Source: Pseudomonadota bacterium (lineage in GTDB: Bacteria; Desulfobacterota; Desulfovibrionia; Desulfovibrionales; Desulfomicrobiaceae). From it: a stretch of DNA of 64,000 nucleotides. The translations under genes were made by a program, and so were the position numbers. The stretch is taken from NCBI GenBank assembly GCA_018902545.1, contig JAHIQM010000007.1:124001-188000 (forward strand). Direction: 5' to 3'. Under the pieces are notes generated by a model. That model was not told the origin of the DNA. It did not search any database and was given only the letters and a program-made list of their open reading frames with translations. Shown in pieces: positions 1-7,886 of this stretch (its first letter is position 1; each line of letters begins with the position of its first letter).

Positions 1-1506
1 GAGCTCGGGGCGCGCCCAATGCAGGTTGTCTTTTTTGACCGGGACGGCATCATCGGCAAAGGGACTCGCCGGGATCTCAACTTCCGTCAGCTTCGGCATG
101 ATCCGCCGTACGGTTTCGGCGGAAAAGCCGGTGCCGACCCGTCCGACATAGACCAGCCTCCCGTCGTGATAGACACCGGCCAGCAGTGAACGGAAACGTC
201 CGCCCGAGTTGACCCAGCCTCCGATTACGACCTCCTGCCCGGCGCGACATTTGGCCTTGGTCCAGTTTGCGCCGCGACCGGACGTGTAGGGCGCATCAAG
301 GCGCTTGGAGACAATGCCCTCAAGGTGCATCAGGCAGGCCGACTGAAGCATCGCTTCACCGGGAGTCTCGAAGTGATCGACATAGCGCACTCCCAGAGTC
401 CGCGTCGTCTCGATCAGGCTCTTCAGCCGCTCCTTGCGCTCGCGGAGTGGCAACGCACGCAGGTCCTCGCCGCCAATGAACAAAAGATCGAAGGCGAAGT
501 AGATCAGCCCGCCGGTCGCATTGTCCTTCAAGGCCGTCTGCAGCGCCGCGAAGTCTGGCAGACCCTGCGCGTCCAGCGCCACGACCTCGCCGTCGAGCAA
601 ACAGTCGGGGAGCGCGCTTGCGGCCGTGGCGAGAGTCTCGAACCTGGCGGTCCAGTCGAGCCCTTTGCGCGTATTCAGCTTGCCAACACCGTTTTCCACG
701 CGCAGTTGCATACGATAGCCGTCGAACTTGACCTCGTGCGCCCAGCCCGGGGCGGACGTGGCACGCACGACCAGCGTGCAGAGCTGCGGTTCTATGAAGC
801 CCGGCATGGCCGCCCTGGTTTTCTTCGCTCTCGCGGGTGCGCGTACGGCATCAGGAGCGAGCGTGGCATCGGAACCTGTGGACGTGGCCGTAATGAATGG
901 TTGTGGTTTCTTGCCCTTGCCGGCTGCGATGGTGCCCAGGCTGCGGCCGGAGGCGACGGAGCCGGGCTCCTGCAGAAAGGCATCGCCTTCTGCTTCGAGA
1001 GCATGCTCGTCGCGATGCTTGATCAGCAGCCAGTTGGTGCGCGTGCCGCCCCGGTTGTCTTTCTTCATGCGCACAAGCACCCAGGAGCCCTTGAGGCGCT
1101 CACCCTCCAAGGTGAACTTCAACTCGCCGCGCTCCAAACCGTCATGCGGATCGCCTTCGGCAGTCCAGAATCCCCTGTCCCAGATTTGCACCGTGCCGCC
1201 CCCGTATTGGCCCTTGGGGATGGTGCCTTCGAAATCTCCGTATTCCAAGGGATGGTCCTCGACCTCGACCGCCAGGCGCTTGTCGCGCGGATTGAGCGAC
1301 GGACCGCGCGTCACGGCCCAGGACTTGAAGACGCCGCCCAGCTCCAGCCGTAAATCATAGTGCAGACGCCTGGCGTCGTGGCGCTGGATGACGAAGCGCA
1401 GGCCGGAGGAAGAGGGCAACGCCTCATCCCCGGCCGGTTCTTCGGTCCTGGCAAAATTCCGCTTCCCGCGATATGTGCCCAGGTTTGATTTCGCGCGTGC
1501 CGCCAT
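1..1506 (-). CDS. ligD: ATP-dependent DNA ligase LigD (partial, 3' end beyond window)
   Basis: The product would seal nicks during non-homologous end joining. The minus strand is open from an ATG at 1506 to the window edge, giving 502 residues without a stop. The N-terminal ~170 residues match the LigD 3'-phosphoesterase domain (FVIQRHDARRLHYDLRLE, then WAVTRGPS and GQYGGGTVQIWDRG). The ATP-dependent ligase domain follows, with the adenylation motif EVKFDGYRMQ (Lys nucleophile), LLDGEVVALD and EGIVSKRLDAPY. A GAGGAG ribosome site precedes the ATG. The order phosphoesterase then ligase suggests a polymerase domain beyond the window. No ku gene is visible on the upstream side. Family assignment is certain; full domain make-up is unknown. 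Confidence 0.93.
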   Translation of the reverse strand, partial: MAARAKSNLGTYRGKRNFARTEEPAGDEALPSSSGLRFVIQRHDARRLHYDLRLELGGVFKSWAVTRGPSLNPRDKRLAVEVEDHPLEYGDFEGTIPKGQYGGGTVQIWDRGFWTAEGDPHDGLERGELKFTLEGERLKGSWVLVRMKKDNRGGTRTNWLLIKHRDEHALEAEGDAFLQEPGSVASGRSLGTIAAGKGKKPQPFITATSTGSDATLAPDAVRAPARAKKTRAAMPGFIEPQLCTLVVRATSAPGWAHEVKFDGYRMQLRVENGVGKLNTRKGLDWTARFETLATAASALPDCLLDGEVVALDAQGLPDFAALQTALKDNATGGLIYFAFDLLFIGGEDLRALPLRERKERLKSLIETTRTLGVRYVDHFETPGEAMLQSACLMHLEGIVSKRLDAPYTSGRGANWTKAKCRAGQEVVIGGWVNSGGRFRSLLAGVYHDGRLVYVGRVGTGFSAETVRRIMPKLTEVEIPASPFADDAVPVKKDNLHWARPEL

Positions 1507-1633
1507 TCTCTCCTCACTTCATGCAAAACTGGCCGCCACCCAATGTCGAGGCATGGCAAAGCAGTTATAAGGTCTATCTCAAGGCAACTCCCGTGCCGGA
1601 CGATGCCCGGATGCGCGCTGTTGATTATATTAG

Positions 1634-1870
1634 ATTAATCGGAAAAAGGGAGCAGCCCGGCGCAAGAAGTTCATCACCCGTTCCGCCAAATCCAACATAA
1701 TCGCCCTATATGACGACATCAGTCACCTGCCCAGCAGACCCCGGCAGCGGGTAGGTCGGGAAGCTGTGGCGGGCCAGCAGAGGTTGGATGCCGAGGGCTT
1801 TATCAACGCCACAAATCTGGCAGAAGTCCTGGCCCGACATCCCAATTTGATCCGGCTCGCACAGCACTGA
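1634..1870 (+). pseudogene. Short open frame without start codon, possible gene remnant
   Basis: The 460-bp gap between ligD and the tRNA-Pro islet has no convincing gene. One frame is open after a TAG at 1631-1633 and reads ITRSAKSNIIALYDDISHLP, then DAEGFINATNLAEVLARHPN, ending at a TGA at 1868. It has no ATG or GTG start and no ribosome site. The composition looks coding, but I do not recognise a family. It may be the 3' end of a lost gene. Confidence 0.25.
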
Positions 1871-1921
1871 AATAAATTGAAACAACTCAGGAAGATTACG
1901 GCGAGGATTTGTGCGGGGATG

Positions 1922-1957
1922 AAAAAAGGCTTACAGAATGATTTCCTGTAAGCCTTT
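1922..1957 (-). terminator. Rho-independent terminator at the distal att copy
   Basis: A perfect 12-bp stem (AAAGGCTTACAG / CTGTAAGCCTTT) at 1925-1936 and 1946-1957 is followed on the minus strand by a run of Ts (As at 1922-1927 on plus). It sits just beyond the partial tRNA repeat, in the place expected for the original tRNA-Pro terminator. Confidence 0.75.
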
Positions 1958-1965
1958 GCTTTTCC

Positions 1966-2009
1966 TGGTCGGGGCGACTGGACTCGAACCAGCGGCCCTC
2001 GGTTCCCAA
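1966..2009. repeat. 44-bp direct repeat of the tRNA-Pro 3' half (distal att site)
   Basis: These 44 bases are identical to 4829-4872, the 3' half of the tRNA-Pro gene from the anticodon loop through CCA. Beyond 2009 the sequence no longer fits a tRNA 5' half: no D-arm or acceptor strand can be drawn. It is therefore a partial copy, as left by tRNA-targeting integrases. Confidence 0.85.
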
Positions 2010-2141
2010 GCCGAAGGCTCGTCTGCTCATATAGGCATCGTGGTGTATTGGACGACCACGACTGCTATAAATCCGAAGCCAAGCAGACAAGTTCGACATG
2101 CGGGAATAAGCTGGATAATGGCGTAATGCATCGTATAGAAG

Positions 2142-3071
2142 TCAGCTTACGTCGCTCCATCCTTGATCCGGCCACCACCCATCGGAGAAGGGGATATCCT
2201 TTTGGATAGACTCAATAACCGGAATAACGAAATCCGAGATTGCGCGTACGACCGCGGCAAGATCTCCTGGTTGCATTTCCGATTTCGACTTGCGAATGAA
2301 CGCTGCCCACTGAACCTGTTTCTGGTGATCTTCATAAAAAGCTGACGTAAGCGCGAACGGACGAGAGACAGGAAAGGCCGTGCGACGACGCGCGAAGGTT
2401 TGCGTTATGGCCGTTCGCATCAACTCGCCGTCAAAAGAAAAAATCTTCGATACCACCCAGATGTCGAAAAAATCCTTCATCCGACTGTTCGCCAAGCCGA
2501 GCTTGACCATGGCTTCCAGCTTTTCCGCCACAAGCGTGTACCGAGGATAAGCCTTGAGGACAGGCGGCGGCCCTCCGAAAAGCGTCGGGTATTCGATCAA
2601 CTCTGGAGCGGGACTAACCGCATCCCCGAAACCGATGTCGATCTGAAGAGGAATGCGCGCCTGGTGCAGCAAGCAGTTCAATGTCACGCGCACACCGTCA
2701 TATTCCTGGCCTTCGCGAATCTCTTCAACCTTCAGTGAATCCAGGTCATAATCAATGCCGTCGTCCTCATGGCAACCGATTTCACAGACGGCGCGAAAAA
2801 CACCCAGCAGGCGTTCAGGGTCGGGATCTCCGTATCCGAGCAAATCCACGTCGCGGGTCACCCGATAATTCTGCCCTCTCCAGACAAGAAACAGGCTTGC
2901 CCCTTTCAGGACGAAGCTCTCCCTGAACGGGGAGATGCCAAGCCTGTACATGAAGCGTTCCACGCCGTAGCGGGTCAGAAGAAGGTTGAAGTCATCGCCA
3001 CTCTCCCGTGCCCTGTTCAAAAGACGCTGAAAAACGGAATGTCCACGATTCGTGCGCCCACCGCCGCTCAT
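2142..3071 (-). CDS. AbiEii/AbiGii-family nucleotidyltransferase toxin
   Basis: 309 residues, probably the toxin of a type IV (AbiE) toxin-antitoxin and abortive-infection system. AbiEii toxins are nucleotidyltransferases of the DNA polymerase beta fold. Visible family motifs are KGASLFLVWRG with TRDVDLLGYG (residues ~56-80, metal-binding D-x-D), IPLQIDIGFGD (~143-153), and YTLVAEKLEAMVKLG with RMKDFFDIWVV (~178-205). The start overlaps the antitoxin stop by 4 bp (ATGA), so the two are translationally coupled. The length fits the family and no inactivating change is seen. Confidence 0.88.
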   Translation of the reverse strand: MSGGGRTNRGHSVFQRLLNRARESGDDFNLLLTRYGVERFMYRLGISPFRESFVLKGASLFLVWRGQNYRVTRDVDLLGYGDPDPERLLGVFRAVCEIGCHEDDGIDYDLDSLKVEEIREGQEYDGVRVTLNCLLHQARIPLQIDIGFGDAVSPAPELIEYPTLFGGPPPVLKAYPRYTLVAEKLEAMVKLGLANSRMKDFFDIWVVSKIFSFDGELMRTAITQTFARRRTAFPVSRPFALTSAFYEDHQKQVQWAAFIRKSKSEMQPGDLAAVVRAISDFVIPVIESIQKDIPFSDGWWPDQGWSDVS

Positions 3072-3664
3072 ACGATAACCTCCAGGTACGGACGCATGAC
3101 CTTGGACACCCGGTCAACTTCGGCGGCCTCCATCAGTTCGTCCACGGTCGCCTTTCTGGATCGCCAAACTTCCCGAAGCGCCTCCAGAGCCACGTCCAGC
3201 CCGACCTTGTTGCGAAACTTGAAACAGTCGACGACGGTTTTTGCGGGGCTATATATCCTGACTGCGACGCCGCCCATGACGTACTCCCTGACGCCGAACG
3301 AATACGCCAGACCTGAGACATAGGTGAGATTCAGAGGCGGATACGCGATTCTTGGGCGCCGGGATCCTTTCGGAACGGCGAGCCAGATCTCATGCGGTAT
3401 CTGCGTCGAGAGTCCGTGATACGCCAAGGCGGAAATCAGGCAGATGACGCCCTGAGGGACCCGTTTGGCTACCTCGGCCAGGAGCGAATGTTCCGTGACG
3501 GGGGCATCGGGAAGCGTATATAGCCCGGGAGAGAGCTTCCGCAAAACCCCTGCTCTGTGCATCTCATAGAGATAGTTCCGCGAACAACCGTCCGCTTCGA
3601 CATCCCTGGCCCTGATGATGCCCTTCTCCCTGGCCAGTTCGAGTATATGTGCCCTGCAATCCAA
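3068..3664 (-). CDS. AbiEi-family antitoxin / transcriptional regulator
   Basis: 198 residues. The N-terminal ~50 residues form a winged-helix-like AbiEi_4 region (IIRARDVEADGCSRNYLYEM, then GVLRKLSPGLYTL). The rest resembles the C-terminal antitoxin domain (GVICLISALAYHGLST, AYSFGVREYVMGGVAVRIYS). A TTG start at 3664 is chosen because it follows a strong GGAGGTGA site at about 7 nt. It lies directly upstream of, and overlaps, the toxin gene. AbiEi proteins both neutralise the toxin and repress their own promoter; an inverted repeat overlaps the promoter here. Confidence 0.85.
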   Translation of the reverse strand: MDCRAHILELAREKGIIRARDVEADGCSRNYLYEMHRAGVLRKLSPGLYTLPDAPVTEHSLLAEVAKRVPQGVICLISALAYHGLSTQIPHEIWLAVPKGSRRPRIAYPPLNLTYVSGLAYSFGVREYVMGGVAVRIYSPAKTVVDCFKFRNKVGLDVALEALREVWRSRKATVDELMEAAEVDRVSKVMRPYLEVIV

Positions 3665-3687
3665 TCATCACCTCCAGTGCAAAACGT

Positions 3688-3719
3688 CGTTAGATATACA
3701 TAAGTAACGAATATAAGCA
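3688..3719 (-). promoter_or_regulatory. Candidate AbiEi-repressed promoter with inverted repeat
   Basis: On the minus strand a TTGCTT element is followed after about 16 nt by TATATC, placing a sigma70-like promoter just upstream of the antitoxin ribosome site. The inverted repeat CGTTA-N12-TAACG (3688-3709) lies over the spacer and -10. That position suits negative autoregulation. The arms are short, so this is a candidate only. Confidence 0.45.
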
Positions 3720-3749
3720 ATATTTCTTTTTGAAGCCGCCAGAGCATAA

Positions 3750-4439
3750 AGGGACAAGCAAATTACTCTTTCAAAACGGCCTATGGAGTCAGCGGCGAAT
3801 GCCCACAGCCAAGGCAATGGACAGGATCGTACCGTTCCTGGAAAAGGACGTTCCGCACACCCAGGACTACGGCCGTCTCGTAGATGTCCTCATGGACGCG
3901 GGCCAGTTTGAGAAGGCCCGCCAGTGCTGCATCGAAGGTTTCGGCAAGACCTGCAAGGAATCCCGGGCATCGCCTCTGGACTGCACAAGCGCCTTCGCAG
4001 CCTGGCGGTCTCGTCCGGTATGCCGGAGCTGGCCGCAGCCTATCTGGCCGACACCTTCTTCAAACAGCCGAATATTGCCGGATTGAAGGACTCACGCGAA
4101 GCCTCCGAAAAACTCGGATGCTGGGAGGCGGTGTGGGCATGTCTCTTCAAGCATCTGCAGACGGGAAAGGTCGAGAGCCTCATCGCCCAAGTGAGTACAG
4201 GTAAATTACTTTTTCCTAAACCAGCGCGCCTGAGGCCAATATTATCCGCTGGCATTCTGACCCGGACTTGCTTACGAAAACGAAAGAGAATGCTTGACCA
4301 CTCGGAAGGCCCCAACGTGAGTTCGGGCGCCCCCTTATCTCAACACAGCCAGGACGAACCACTATGCCAACGTGCTGGATAATTGCATTCACCACCAGGA
4401 CTTGTATAATTTGATGCTCGAGGAAGCTGGACTATCATG
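3750..4439 (+). pseudogene. Frameshifted remnant, possibly C-terminal part of a SWIM zinc-finger-family protein
   Basis: Coding-like sequence runs through two frames. One reads MDRIVPFLEKDVPHTQDYGR, then VDVLMDAGQFEKARQCCIEG up to about 3960. The next reads GIASGLHKRLRSLAVSSGMP and LADTFFKQPNIAGLKD, then EKLGCWEAVWACLFKHLQTG to about 4170. A last piece (HYANVLDNCIHHQDLYNLML) ends at a TGA at 4439. The helical pair-repeat pattern resembles the C-terminal half of SWIM zinc-finger-family proteins, recalled from memory only. At least one frameshift and a missing N-terminus make it a pseudogene. Confidence 0.4.
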
Positions 4440-4799
4440 AAAGTAACTCAGGAAGCCCCCTCCAAAGAAAGCATGATCGTGCTGGAATCACTCCGAAAGG
4501 CTGTTGCGCAGGCATTGGACAGGAAGAAACGCCTCGGACAGTATGCGGTCGTCTGGCAGGATAGCAGTGACAACCGACCATCATTGGCGGCGACAAGCCG
4601 GAAACCACCAAACAGCAGGACTGACTTACTCCGAATCCCTGTCGGTGCAAGGCGCGGCCAACGGCTCAATCTCAAAAAACAAAAAAGAGTCCCTGGAAAT
4701 TTGCACTGCCCTTTCATCTGCTTTGTTCCATCGCAATGCAGTCCAAATGTCGGGCATAGTGTTAGTCGGACAATAAAACGAACCGAAAAAAGGGCTTAG
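4437..4799 (+). pseudogene. Small ORF with conserved start and disrupted C-terminus
   Basis: The first ~42 residues (IVLESLRKAVAQALDRKKRL then GQYAVVWQD) resemble a family of short proteins that normally continue a few dozen residues. Here the frame then turns into low-quality sequence (serine, arginine and proline rich) and runs towards the tRNA terminator, which suggests a frameshift or truncation. The ATG overlaps the stop of the preceding remnant. Function unknown. Confidence 0.35.
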
Positions 4800-4817
4800 A
4801 TTTTACATCTAAGCCCT
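4786..4817 (-). terminator. Terminator downstream of tRNA-Pro
   Basis: A 10-bp stem AGGGCTTAGA (4791-4800) / TCTAAGCCCT (4808-4817) is followed on the minus strand by a T run (As at 4786-4790). It lies 12 nt beyond the CCA end of the tRNA. Its sequence differs from the terminator at the distal repeat. Confidence 0.75.
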
Positions 4818-4828
4818 TGTTTTCTTTA

Positions 4829-4905
4829 TGGTCGGGGCGACTGGACTCGAACCAGCGGCCCTCGGTTCCCAAAACCGATGCGCTACCAAACTGCGCTACG
4901 CCCCG
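4829..4905 (-). tRNA. tRNA-Pro (anticodon TGG)
   Basis: A 77-nt cloverleaf can be drawn on the minus strand: acceptor strand CGGGGCG pairs with CGCCCCG, D-arm region AGCGCAGTTTGGTAGCGC, anticodon stem TCGGT/ACCGA enclosing TTTGGGA (anticodon TGG), T-loop GGTTCGAGTCC, and an encoded CCA end. It reads proline codons. Its 3' half is the integration target of the adjacent islet. Confidence 0.97.
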
Positions 4906-4998
4906 AAGAGGGGTGCATGTACACAGGCGCGCTTCACGCTGTCAACAGCTTTCTCCACTACGCTGGACAGCTTGCTGCCTTGGTCGTAGATATCTGTT

Positions 4999-5781
4999 AT
5001 GCGTGCGGTCATTGTTTTACTCACCGATTTCGGCCATCTCGACCCCTACGTGGGGCAGATGAAAGGCGTGCTCCTGCGCGAGGCGCCTGACGCATCCGTG
5101 GTTGACCTCTGTCACGAAGTGGACGCGCACAACGTGATGCAGGCCGCGTTTCTGCTACAAGTCAGTCGTCGGCATTTCCCACCGCAGAGCATTTTTTTGA
5201 ACGTGGTCGATCCAGGCGTCGGCTCAGGGCGCTCCATTGTGCTGGCCAAGCGTGAGAACCAGTTTTTCCTGGCCCCGGACAATGGTCTGCTCTCGTTCCT
5301 GCTTGACGCACCGGCTTTGTGGTGGCGCGTGGACGCGAACTTTCCCACCGCGAGCAGCACCTTTCACGGCCGCGACATTTTCGCGCCCCTCGCCGCCCGG
5401 CTGGCCCTGGGCGCAACGCCGCAATCCATGGGATCGCCAATCGCGCCGGACATGCTCGCGCGTCGCGACATCGTCTGGGCTGCACGTGAAAATGATGAAC
5501 TGGACTGCACGGTCCTCCATGTCGACCGCTTCGGCAACTGCCTGTTGAACCTGCGCGCGGAAAATTTTCCCGTTCAGGGCGAAACCTGGCTCCTCGACGA
5601 CGGCAGGATGGTCGCAAAGGTAAAAACGTATGCGGATCTCGCCCCCGGACAACTCGGCCTGCTGGAAGGCAGCCAGGGGGTGATGGAGCTGGCAGCGAAC
5701 CAGGGCAGTTGCGCCCGCCTCCTCGAACTTCGCCCCGGACACAACATCCGCCTGACCAAAAAGGATACCTCACACCCGTGA
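4999..5781 (+). CDS. SAM hydroxide adenosyltransferase (DUF62 / SAM hydrolase family)
   Basis: 260 residues. The family converts S-adenosylmethionine and hydroxide to adenosine and methionine, and is related to fluorinase and chlorinase. Family features are the N-terminal VLLTDFGHLDPYVGQMKGVL, VDPGVGSGRSIVLA (~72-85), APDNGLLSFLL (~92-102) and FHGRDIFAPLAARLALG (~121-137). The C-terminal barrel contains DRFGNCLLNL. It overlaps the next gene, cobS, by GTGA, indicating co-translation. Confidence 0.9.
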   Translation: MRAVIVLLTDFGHLDPYVGQMKGVLLREAPDASVVDLCHEVDAHNVMQAAFLLQVSRRHFPPQSIFLNVVDPGVGSGRSIVLAKRENQFFLAPDNGLLSFLLDAPALWWRVDANFPTASSTFHGRDIFAPLAARLALGATPQSMGSPIAPDMLARRDIVWAARENDELDCTVLHVDRFGNCLLNLRAENFPVQGETWLLDDGRMVAKVKTYADLAPGQLGLLEGSQGVMELAANQGSCARLLELRPGHNIRLTKKDTSHP

Positions 5782-6503
5782 ACCCGCTGCACGATTTTCA
5801 TGTCGCCCTGACCTTCCTGACTCGTCTGGGCCGCGCCCGTATCACCACCAGCGAAGCCATCAGTCGGTCCATGGCCATGTATCCGATGGTTGGCCTGCTC
5901 ATCGGGCTGATCCTGGCCCTTGCGTCCCGGCTTCCACTCTCCTCATGGACCCTGGCCTGGATGCTGGTCGGGCTGAACCTTTACCTGACCCGTGGCCTGC
6001 ACTGGGACGGCTGGGCCGACTTGTGGGACGGATGGGGCAGCGGGGCGACGGGCGAGCGTTTCTGGGACATTATGAAGGACAGCCGCATCGGTGCCTTCGG
6101 GACCATGGGCCTCGTGCTCGGGATGGGGGTGCAGGCCGCGCTCTTCGAAACCGTAATTTCCGGGGGAGCCTGGGCTGCGCTTGTCTTCGCCCCTGCCTTT
6201 GGCCGCTTCTGCTGCCTGGTCCTGGCCCGCATGAGCCAGCCTCTGGCCCGGCCCGGGCTGGGGCAGAACGCGCTGCTGGGTGCCACCCGCTCCGCCCTGA
6301 TCCTGGGCGGAGGCACAACCCTTCTTGCGGCGTTTCTCCTGACCCCAAGCCATGTGGCCGTCACGCTCCTGCTGGCCCTCGCGCCCCTGGCCGCCCTGCT
6401 GGTCCTGGGTCGCAAGCAGGGCGCCGTGAACGGGGATTTCCTCGGAGCGGCCATCATTGCCGGGGAATTCTGCGCGCTGCTGCCCCTTTCCCTTTCAAGC
6501 TGA
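5778..6503 (+). CDS. cobS: Adenosylcobinamide-GDP ribazoletransferase (cobalamin synthase)
   Basis: 241 residues, a polytopic membrane enzyme joining adenosylcobinamide-GDP and alpha-ribazole in the last steps of cobalamin synthesis. The CobS signatures are FLTRLGRAR, the acidic GLHWDGWADLWDGWGSG (~75-91) and MKDSRIGAFGTMGLVLG (~99-115), followed by hydrophobic helices. The GTG start at 5778 overlaps the upstream TGA (GTGA). No other cob gene lies nearby and no cobalamin riboswitch is visible upstream. Confidence 0.92.
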   Translation: MNPLHDFHVALTFLTRLGRARITTSEAISRSMAMYPMVGLLIGLILALASRLPLSSWTLAWMLVGLNLYLTRGLHWDGWADLWDGWGSGATGERFWDIMKDSRIGAFGTMGLVLGMGVQAALFETVISGGAWAALVFAPAFGRFCCLVLARMSQPLARPGLGQNALLGATRSALILGGGTTLLAAFLLTPSHVAVTLLLALAPLAALLVLGRKQGAVNGDFLGAAIIAGEFCALLPLSLSS

Positions 6504-6713
6504 ACCATCTGGAAAAAACCTGAGCAACCGTTCAAAAGCTACGTACGCGCCTGCTTGCCGCAGGCGTGGAACAAAGCACCGACAGCGCTCGCGGGGCTTC
6601 ATTGACCCCTGTTTTTTTTTGAGTTAGCAGCGCCACAAACGCCTCATTAAGTGGCCACTCAAGATTTTCACAATCAGCCTGGCCACACGGCGCAATCCAT
6701 ACAGGAGAACACA

Positions 6714-7805
6714 ATGGACTTTCCACAACTCAAGATCGGCGATCTTGTTGCAAAAATCCCCATCATACAGGGCGGCATGGGTGTAGGCATCTCCCTATCC
6801 GGACTGGCCTCCGCCGTAGCCAAGGAAGGCGGCATCGGCGTCATCGCCGGAGCCATGATCGGCATGGGTGAGCCGGACATCGGCTCCAACTACCGCGAGG
6901 CAAACATACGTGCGCTGGCGGGCGAACTGCGCAAGGCCCGCGAAAAGACCGACGGCATCCTCGGCGTAAACATCATGGTCGCGCTGACCAATTTCAGTGA
7001 TCTGGTCAAAACCTCCATCAAGGAAGGCGCAGACGTCATCTTTGCCGGAGCGGGCCTGCCCCTGGACCTGCCCTCCTACCTCAAGGACGGAGCCAAGACC
7101 AAGCTGGTGCCCATCATCTCTTCGGCCCGTGCCGCGACAATCATCTGCAAGAAATGGCTGTCCAAATTCGACTATCTGCCCGACGCCTTCGTAGTCGAAG
7201 GCCCCATGGCCGGCGGACATCTTGGCTTCAAGCCCGAACAGATCGATGACCCTGAATTCTCCCTCGAAAAAACCGTACCCGAGGTGGTCGAGGCCGTGCG
7301 CGAATTCGAGGCAAAAGCTGGCCGTCCAATCCCGGTCATCGCCGCTGGCGGAGTCTGGGACGGTGCGGACATCCACAAGTACCTACAGATGGGCGCGGCA
7401 GGGGTACAGATGGGTACCCGTTTCGTGGCCACCCACGAATGCGACGCGGATATTCGCTTCAAGGAGTCCTACGTCAACGCCACGGAAGAGGACATCGAGA
7501 TCATCAAGAGCCCCGTGGGCCTGCCCGGACGGGCAGTCAGAGGGCCTTTCCTCGACGCCGTGAAGAGCGGACTCAAAACACCCTTCAAGTGCCCGTTCCA
7601 TTGCATCAGTTCCTGCGACTACACCAAGAGTCCTTACTGCATCGCGCTCGCCCTGGTGAACGCCAAGAAAGGACTTCTGAAGCACGGCTTCGCCTTCGCC
7701 GGTGCCAACGCCTACAGGGTTAACGCCATTGTCTCCGTCAAGGAACTCATCGAGTCCCTGCGTCAGGGGTACATCGAGGCTGCCACAGCTGACGGCGCGG
7801 CCTAA
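6714..7805 (+). CDS. Nitronate monooxygenase / FabK-like FMN oxidoreductase
   Basis: 363 residues of the NMO/2-nitropropane dioxygenase TIM-barrel family, which binds FMN. Seen are IPIIQGGMGVGISLSGLASA (~16-35), GGIGVIAG, LGVNIMVAL, VVEGPMAGGHLGF (~160-172), IPVIAAGGVWDG and GAAGVQMGTRFVATHECDAD (~229-248). The stretch CPFHCISSCDYTKSPYC (~291-307) is a four-cysteine cluster. Nitronate oxidation is the family activity; in an anaerobe the real substrate is unclear. The ATG at 6714 follows a GGAG site and the gene ends at a strong terminator. Confidence 0.82.
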   Translation: MDFPQLKIGDLVAKIPIIQGGMGVGISLSGLASAVAKEGGIGVIAGAMIGMGEPDIGSNYREANIRALAGELRKAREKTDGILGVNIMVALTNFSDLVKTSIKEGADVIFAGAGLPLDLPSYLKDGAKTKLVPIISSARAATIICKKWLSKFDYLPDAFVVEGPMAGGHLGFKPEQIDDPEFSLEKTVPEVVEAVREFEAKAGRPIPVIAAGGVWDGADIHKYLQMGAAGVQMGTRFVATHECDADIRFKESYVNATEEDIEIIKSPVGLPGRAVRGPFLDAVKSGLKTPFKCPFHCISSCDYTKSPYCIALALVNAKKGLLKHGFAFAGANAYRVNAIVSVKELIESLRQGYIEAATADGAA

Positions 7806-7830
7806 ACCTTTCAGGCATCATGGTCTTGCC

Positions 7831-7857
7831 AGCCCGGCCCCTGTGGCCGGGCTTTTT
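7831..7857 (+). terminator. Rho-independent terminator
   Basis: Stem AGCCCGGCC / GGCCGGGCT with a 5-nt loop, then TTTTTT, 25 bp after the nitronate monooxygenase gene. It separates that gene from the flagellar genes that follow. Confidence 0.88.
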
Positions 7858-7886
7858 TGTGCACGCTTCTTGCTTTAAGCAATGCC

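Larger units (their letters stand above)
1966..4872. mobile_element. Small genomic islet inserted at the 3' end of tRNA-Pro
   Basis: A 2.9-kb segment is bounded by 44-bp direct repeats: the 3' part of the intact tRNA-Pro gene at 4829-4872 and a detached copy at 1966-2009. It carries an AbiE toxin-antitoxin pair and decayed coding remnants. No integrase is present, so the islet looks like a fixed relic or one mobilised in trans. The att structure is seen directly; the insertion history is inferred. Confidence 0.75.

Noticed and set aside
325-1353. 342-codon open frame on plus strand
   Set aside because: It is antisense to ligD, whose motifs are clear on the minus strand; the plus frame has no recognisable motif.
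1966-2040. Second tRNA-Pro gene
   Set aside because: Only the 3' half is present; no acceptor 5' strand or D-arm can be paired.
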